A stretch of 64,000 nt of DNA, from the NCBI GenBank assembly GCA_028753945.1, contig JAPNXP010000012.1, positions 5,602,501 to 5,666,500 on the forward strand, in the 5' to 3' direction. The DNA comes from Hexactinellida sp. DTS-2022. Lineage: Eukaryota > Porifera > Hexactinellida. The position numbers and the translations under genes are program-made. Under the pieces are notes generated by a model. The model ran no database searches and was not told the DNA's origin. It was given only the letters and a program-made list of their open reading frames with translations. Shown one piece after another: positions 61,226 to 64,000 of this stretch; position 1 is the first letter of the stretch, and each line of letters opens with the position of its first letter.

Positions 61226-62674
61226 ATGACTAGCTTTACTCAGAAGAAGACCACTAAGGTCCGGAAGCACTGGACCCAGAAAGCTCACGAGACCGTGCTC
61301 AGGAGGGACGGGAACGAACAGTTCCACTTCGAGATCGATGGGGGCGCCTCCCAGGGCTTGTTCCCACTGATTTCCAATGCAGACCAGAATAGGGTAAGTT
61401 GTTGTATAGGGAGTAATAGTATTTCAATGGTAATATCTTGTAATATTAGAGTATTGTGTCCTATCAGTTTATAGCTGTAGCATTCGGTCTGTACACCTCG
61501 ATTATTATATCCATGGTTTTAATAAATGGACTATACATCAAAACAAGAGTTATTTAAGGAATGACGGCCGCCAGTTATTACGGTGAATTAATCTTATGAG
61601 TATCTATTATCTAACCGTCGGTGAGAACCCTTAGAACCGACCTAAATGTTATTTTCCGTTTTTTTCAAAAAAAATTTAGGATAATTTTGGTCCACGAAAA
61701 CATAAGCGCCCCGGTGTAAACGCGTTTTAGGGATCCCGTCCCTAAATTGCTAGCGTTTTGGCCCCCTGGGCTTTAAAACACTAGCGATATAGGTACGGGA
61801 AACGCCGGGCGTCCCCAAACGCGCTTACACCGGCGCTTATTCTAAGCAATACGGTATTAACTGAGATACTATTAGCCGTATAACTAGGTACGTACTATAC
61901 CTGACTATAGCTATACCTAACTAGGTACTAACACATATACTACTGTAATTAGGTTCTGTACGAAGTCGGCAAGGTTCTGCCGGGAGAGCTGCTGCTGGAG
62001 GTTAACAGCAAGCGAGTATCGGGCATGACGGCTCGTGACGTCACTGCGCTAATGCGACGCGCCACGGACCCCATCTCTCTCAAAACCGTAAAACAGAGTA
62101 AGCTCCTATCTCCCTATATCCTGTAGTGTAAACTCTTAGTAGGAACACCAGGGGACCGTCATATGTGTTCGTATTACAAGGGGATTAGTATTAATCAATA
62201 GCATTTGTATTAAAAGCTTTGAAGGGGACTGGAATAGTGTTCGTATTATCCGTGTTCGTACTAACGAGGTTCTAAAGAATTCTAACTAACTAGTAACTAT
62301 TACTCAAAATACTTTGCTTTATATAAAGGGATTATGCATAATAATAACTGTCCTATTAACAAATGAGTTTAGTTACCAAATCCTAGCTGTTTGTTAATAA
62401 CTAGATATATTGTATTACATATTAGTTTAAGACCTATTATTATCAGTAATTAGTACATGTTTTGAGTCGCAAAGAGATTTTTAATTCCCCTAACATTTGA
62501 AAAGGTTGAGAACCACTGGTTTACTATTTGTTGTTATTGTTATTTGTGTTTACTCAGACTCTACGATCACAAAGGACCTCAAGATGTACCTGGGCACCAG
62601 ATTCCAGAAGGGCTCCATAGACTACGAAGTGCAGGAATCCATTCGGAAGAATCTCTACCAGAGAACTACACCCT
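61226..62674 (+). CDS. MAGI: MAGI-type membrane-associated guanylate kinase, first three exons
   Basis: Scaffold of cell junctions with PDZ, guanylate-kinase-like and WW domains. Exons 61226-61393, 61953-62097 and 62558-62674 have consistent phases and GTAAGT/GTAAGC/GTGAGT donors. The first two encode the N-terminal PDZ0: KHWTQKAHETVLRRDG, then GELLLEVNSKRVSGMTARDV. Exon 3 starts the linker into the guanylate kinase region with LGTRFQKGSIDYEVQESIRK, matching the family's FQKGS-D-E-Q--IR-NLY block. The rest lies downstream. The small conserved first exon begins at the first ATG. Paralogue (MAGI1/2/3) cannot be assigned and is probably pre-duplication. Confidence 0.88.
61684..61852. mobile_element. 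MITE with ATAAGCGCC ends in MAGI intron 1
   Basis: ATAAGCGCCCCGGTGTAAAC and GTTTACACCGGCGCTTAT-type ends; shares the AATAAGCGCC motif with the element at 430. Confidence 0.55.
62130..62275. mobile_element. P2-type MITE in MAGI intron 2
   Basis: AAACTCTTAGTAGGAACACC to ACTAACGAGGTTCTA, somewhat decayed. A short hAT-like end (GGTTGAGAACCACTGGTTT) lies at 62503-62521. Confidence 0.5.
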
Positions 62675-62697
62675 GTGAGTATACACTGTAATATATA

Positions 62698-62866
62698 CAG
62701 TAGCTCTGTTATAGGAACACCAGGGGACCGTCGTAATGTGTTCGTATTAACCGGAGTTCGTATTAACCGGAGTCACTTGCATGCATTTGTATAGGCTAGG
62801 GGAATTAACCTTGTACTCCTTAACCGATATTTCAATTATCCGTGTTCCTATTAACAGAGTCTACTG
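62698..62866. mobile_element. P3 MITE just after MAGI exon 3
   Basis: CAGTAGCTCTGTTATAGGAA to AACAGAGTCTACTG; near-identical to 12485-12656. Confidence 0.65.
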
Positions 62867-63189
62867 TATTAATTTCTCTCTAATAGTCACCTGGTATCTA
62901 ATGGACAATTTGTTATTAATAATTAATCTTATATCCGTGGTCCGTTTATTCTGATTAATACAGTGTCTTTCTTATATTATTCCTTAAAAATTGAGGCAAC
63001 GCGATTATAATTTTTTAATTATTATTAGAGGTAATACGGTATTTAAGATTAATTTGATAATAATTATTATATTGTCTATTTATTTACAATCCTATGTCTT
63101 ACATGACTAATAAAAATAAAAATTATTTACAAACTTATTACAAATAGCAAATATCCCAAACTAACATCTAACTCGATGATAACAAAAGC

Positions 63190-63867
63190 TTATTTCTTAT
63201 CTAACAGATCATAGAGACCTTCTTTAATAACGGTTCCCCCTTGTACCACAGTTATTTCGTGGTATGGGTTAGACGGTTTCTTTGCTAGCTCAGGTTTGTA
63301 GCTCTTATTCTCTTCTCCAAAAGTTTGCTCCTTCTCTACCAACGGTAATTCATCTTTGTCGTTTGACCCATTAACTCCTTGATTCTCACTTTGGTAGGCA
63401 GGGGGGGCATTTATATATACCCCATCTCCAAGCCCACTGGTGTTAGTTCCATATTCATTCTCGGATGTTGACACCTTTTTGTTTACAGCAAAAGTATCGT
63501 ATGTAATCGAGGTTAGAATAGGAACCTCGGATTTTACGGCTAAATTTCCGTATTCATTTTCCTGTAGAGCCTTCTGGAATTCTATTCCTTTCGCTTTTGA
63601 AAAAGTCCCGGTTTTAATTGGTGACATGCATTCGTGTGTTTCCTCAATAGGCAGAACGGCGTTTACTAATGCAATGCCCTGTGAGCCGTATCTGGCTTTT
63701 CTAAGCCTCTCTTTGGTATCTTTAACATTTGACGTATTCTTGCAGAGTATAGTACAGCATAGGATTAACCAGCATACGAATAATACAGTTAGGATTATGC
63801 ATAGAATTGCTAGGATTATTATATAGTTCATTTCCATAGCGGATAAGTCATCGCATTTGTCTGACAT
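63190..63867 (-). CDS. Single-pass membrane protein with tyrosine and PPxY motifs
   Basis: 225 residues, no family recognised. Ten-residue N-terminus, membrane helix at 14-42 ending in a Cys-rich edge (CCTILCK, possible palmitoylation), then a 180-residue hydrophilic tail. Tail tyrosines lie in ENEYGNL (Y106), YDTF (Y123), ENEYGTN (Y139), YINAPPAY (Y151, Y158), NPYHEI (Y202) and LYDLL (Y219), several fitting SH2-binding or YxxPhi sorting patterns. PPAY at 155-158 is a WW-domain ligand, and the gene lies opposite MAGI, a WW protein. The layout resembles transmembrane adaptors such as LAT, without homology claimed. Start chosen as the first ATG. Confidence 0.65.
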   Translation of the reverse strand: MSDKCDDLSAMEMNYIIILAILCIILTVLFVCWLILCCTILCKNTSNVKDTKERLRKARYGSQGIALVNAVLPIEETHECMSPIKTGTFSKAKGIEFQKALQENEYGNLAVKSEVPILTSITYDTFAVNKKVSTSENEYGTNTSGLGDGVYINAPPAYQSENQGVNGSNDKDELPLVEKEQTFGEENKSYKPELAKKPSNPYHEITVVQGGTVIKEGLYDLLDKK

Positions 63868-64000
63868 TTGTGTTAGTAACTTAGTACCAGTTCTATTTCT
63901 ATTCTGTAATTGGGCTTTTGAGCATATTTATAATCGGAGTAATATGAGACCTTGTGAGTAATGATCATTTTGCTATCCTTAGTTACGAACTAGGTAATAG

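Noticed and set aside
1-64000. tRNA or rRNA genes
   Set aside because: No cloverleaf with a recognisable GGTTCGAATCC-type B box in context and no rRNA core sequence was seen; a systematic scan was not possible.

Overview
This is animal nuclear DNA. It is AT-rich, with spliced exons (GTAAGT donors, pyrimidine-rich acceptors), ATG starts and AATAAA signals, and it encodes laminin alpha, MAGI, USP8 and LAMTOR3. The gene set plus dense Tc1/mariner (pogo-like), hAT-like and Helitron-like debris fits an early-branching marine invertebrate such as a sponge, but the sequence alone does not fix the species. Some loci are finely split (laminin has 16 visible exons). Others are single-exon (SGPL1, PSTK, EXO1, USP8, LAMTOR3 and a methyltransferase).

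Layout: 1-10140 (+) is the 3' part of a laminin alpha gene, running from the start of the coiled coil to a stop after a third LG domain. 10462-12183 (+) is sphingosine-1-phosphate lyase. 12759-15882 (-) is methylmalonyl-CoA mutase in three exons. 16314-17270 (-) is phosphoseryl-tRNA(Sec) kinase. 17.3-21.1 kb holds nested transposon remnants, a GC-rich hairpin and two small uncertain ORFs. 21113-23236 (-) is exonuclease 1. 23.2-26.3 kb is repeat-rich. 26301-48067 (+) is a seven-gene tandem array of one unusual family: a Cys/His-rich TRAF-type zinc-finger region, one membrane segment, a stalk of 14-residue (42 bp) repeats, and a beta-rich C-terminal domain resembling MATH. 48922-52437 (-) is USP8 with a recognisable WW domain. 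54324-55193 (+) is a SAM methyltransferase. 56107-56508 (-) is LAMTOR3-like. 57277-57567 (-) is a small membrane protein, perhaps UQCC5/SMIM4. From 61226 (+) come the first exons of MAGI, with an oppositely oriented membrane adaptor-like gene at 63190-63867 in the downstream interval.

The TRAF-like array is the most striking part. N-terminal halves and 5' leaders are nearly identical between copies, while the stalk has 0, 7, 8, 11, 6, 0 and 0 repeat units. Two members stop in frame at the same stalk/C-terminal boundary, one is a chimera, and one carries a replaced membrane and C-terminal region. This is what a rapidly evolving receptor or adaptor family would look like. The function is unknown and the receptor idea is inference. 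The single-copy genes are ordinary housekeeping genes with no evident functional link to the array.

Also notable are three dispersed copies of a short structured element containing a perfect splice-donor sequence, a 67-nt miRNA-precursor-like hairpin, hAT MITEs with exact 8-bp target duplications, and one hAT insertion shared by two array units that orders the duplications.
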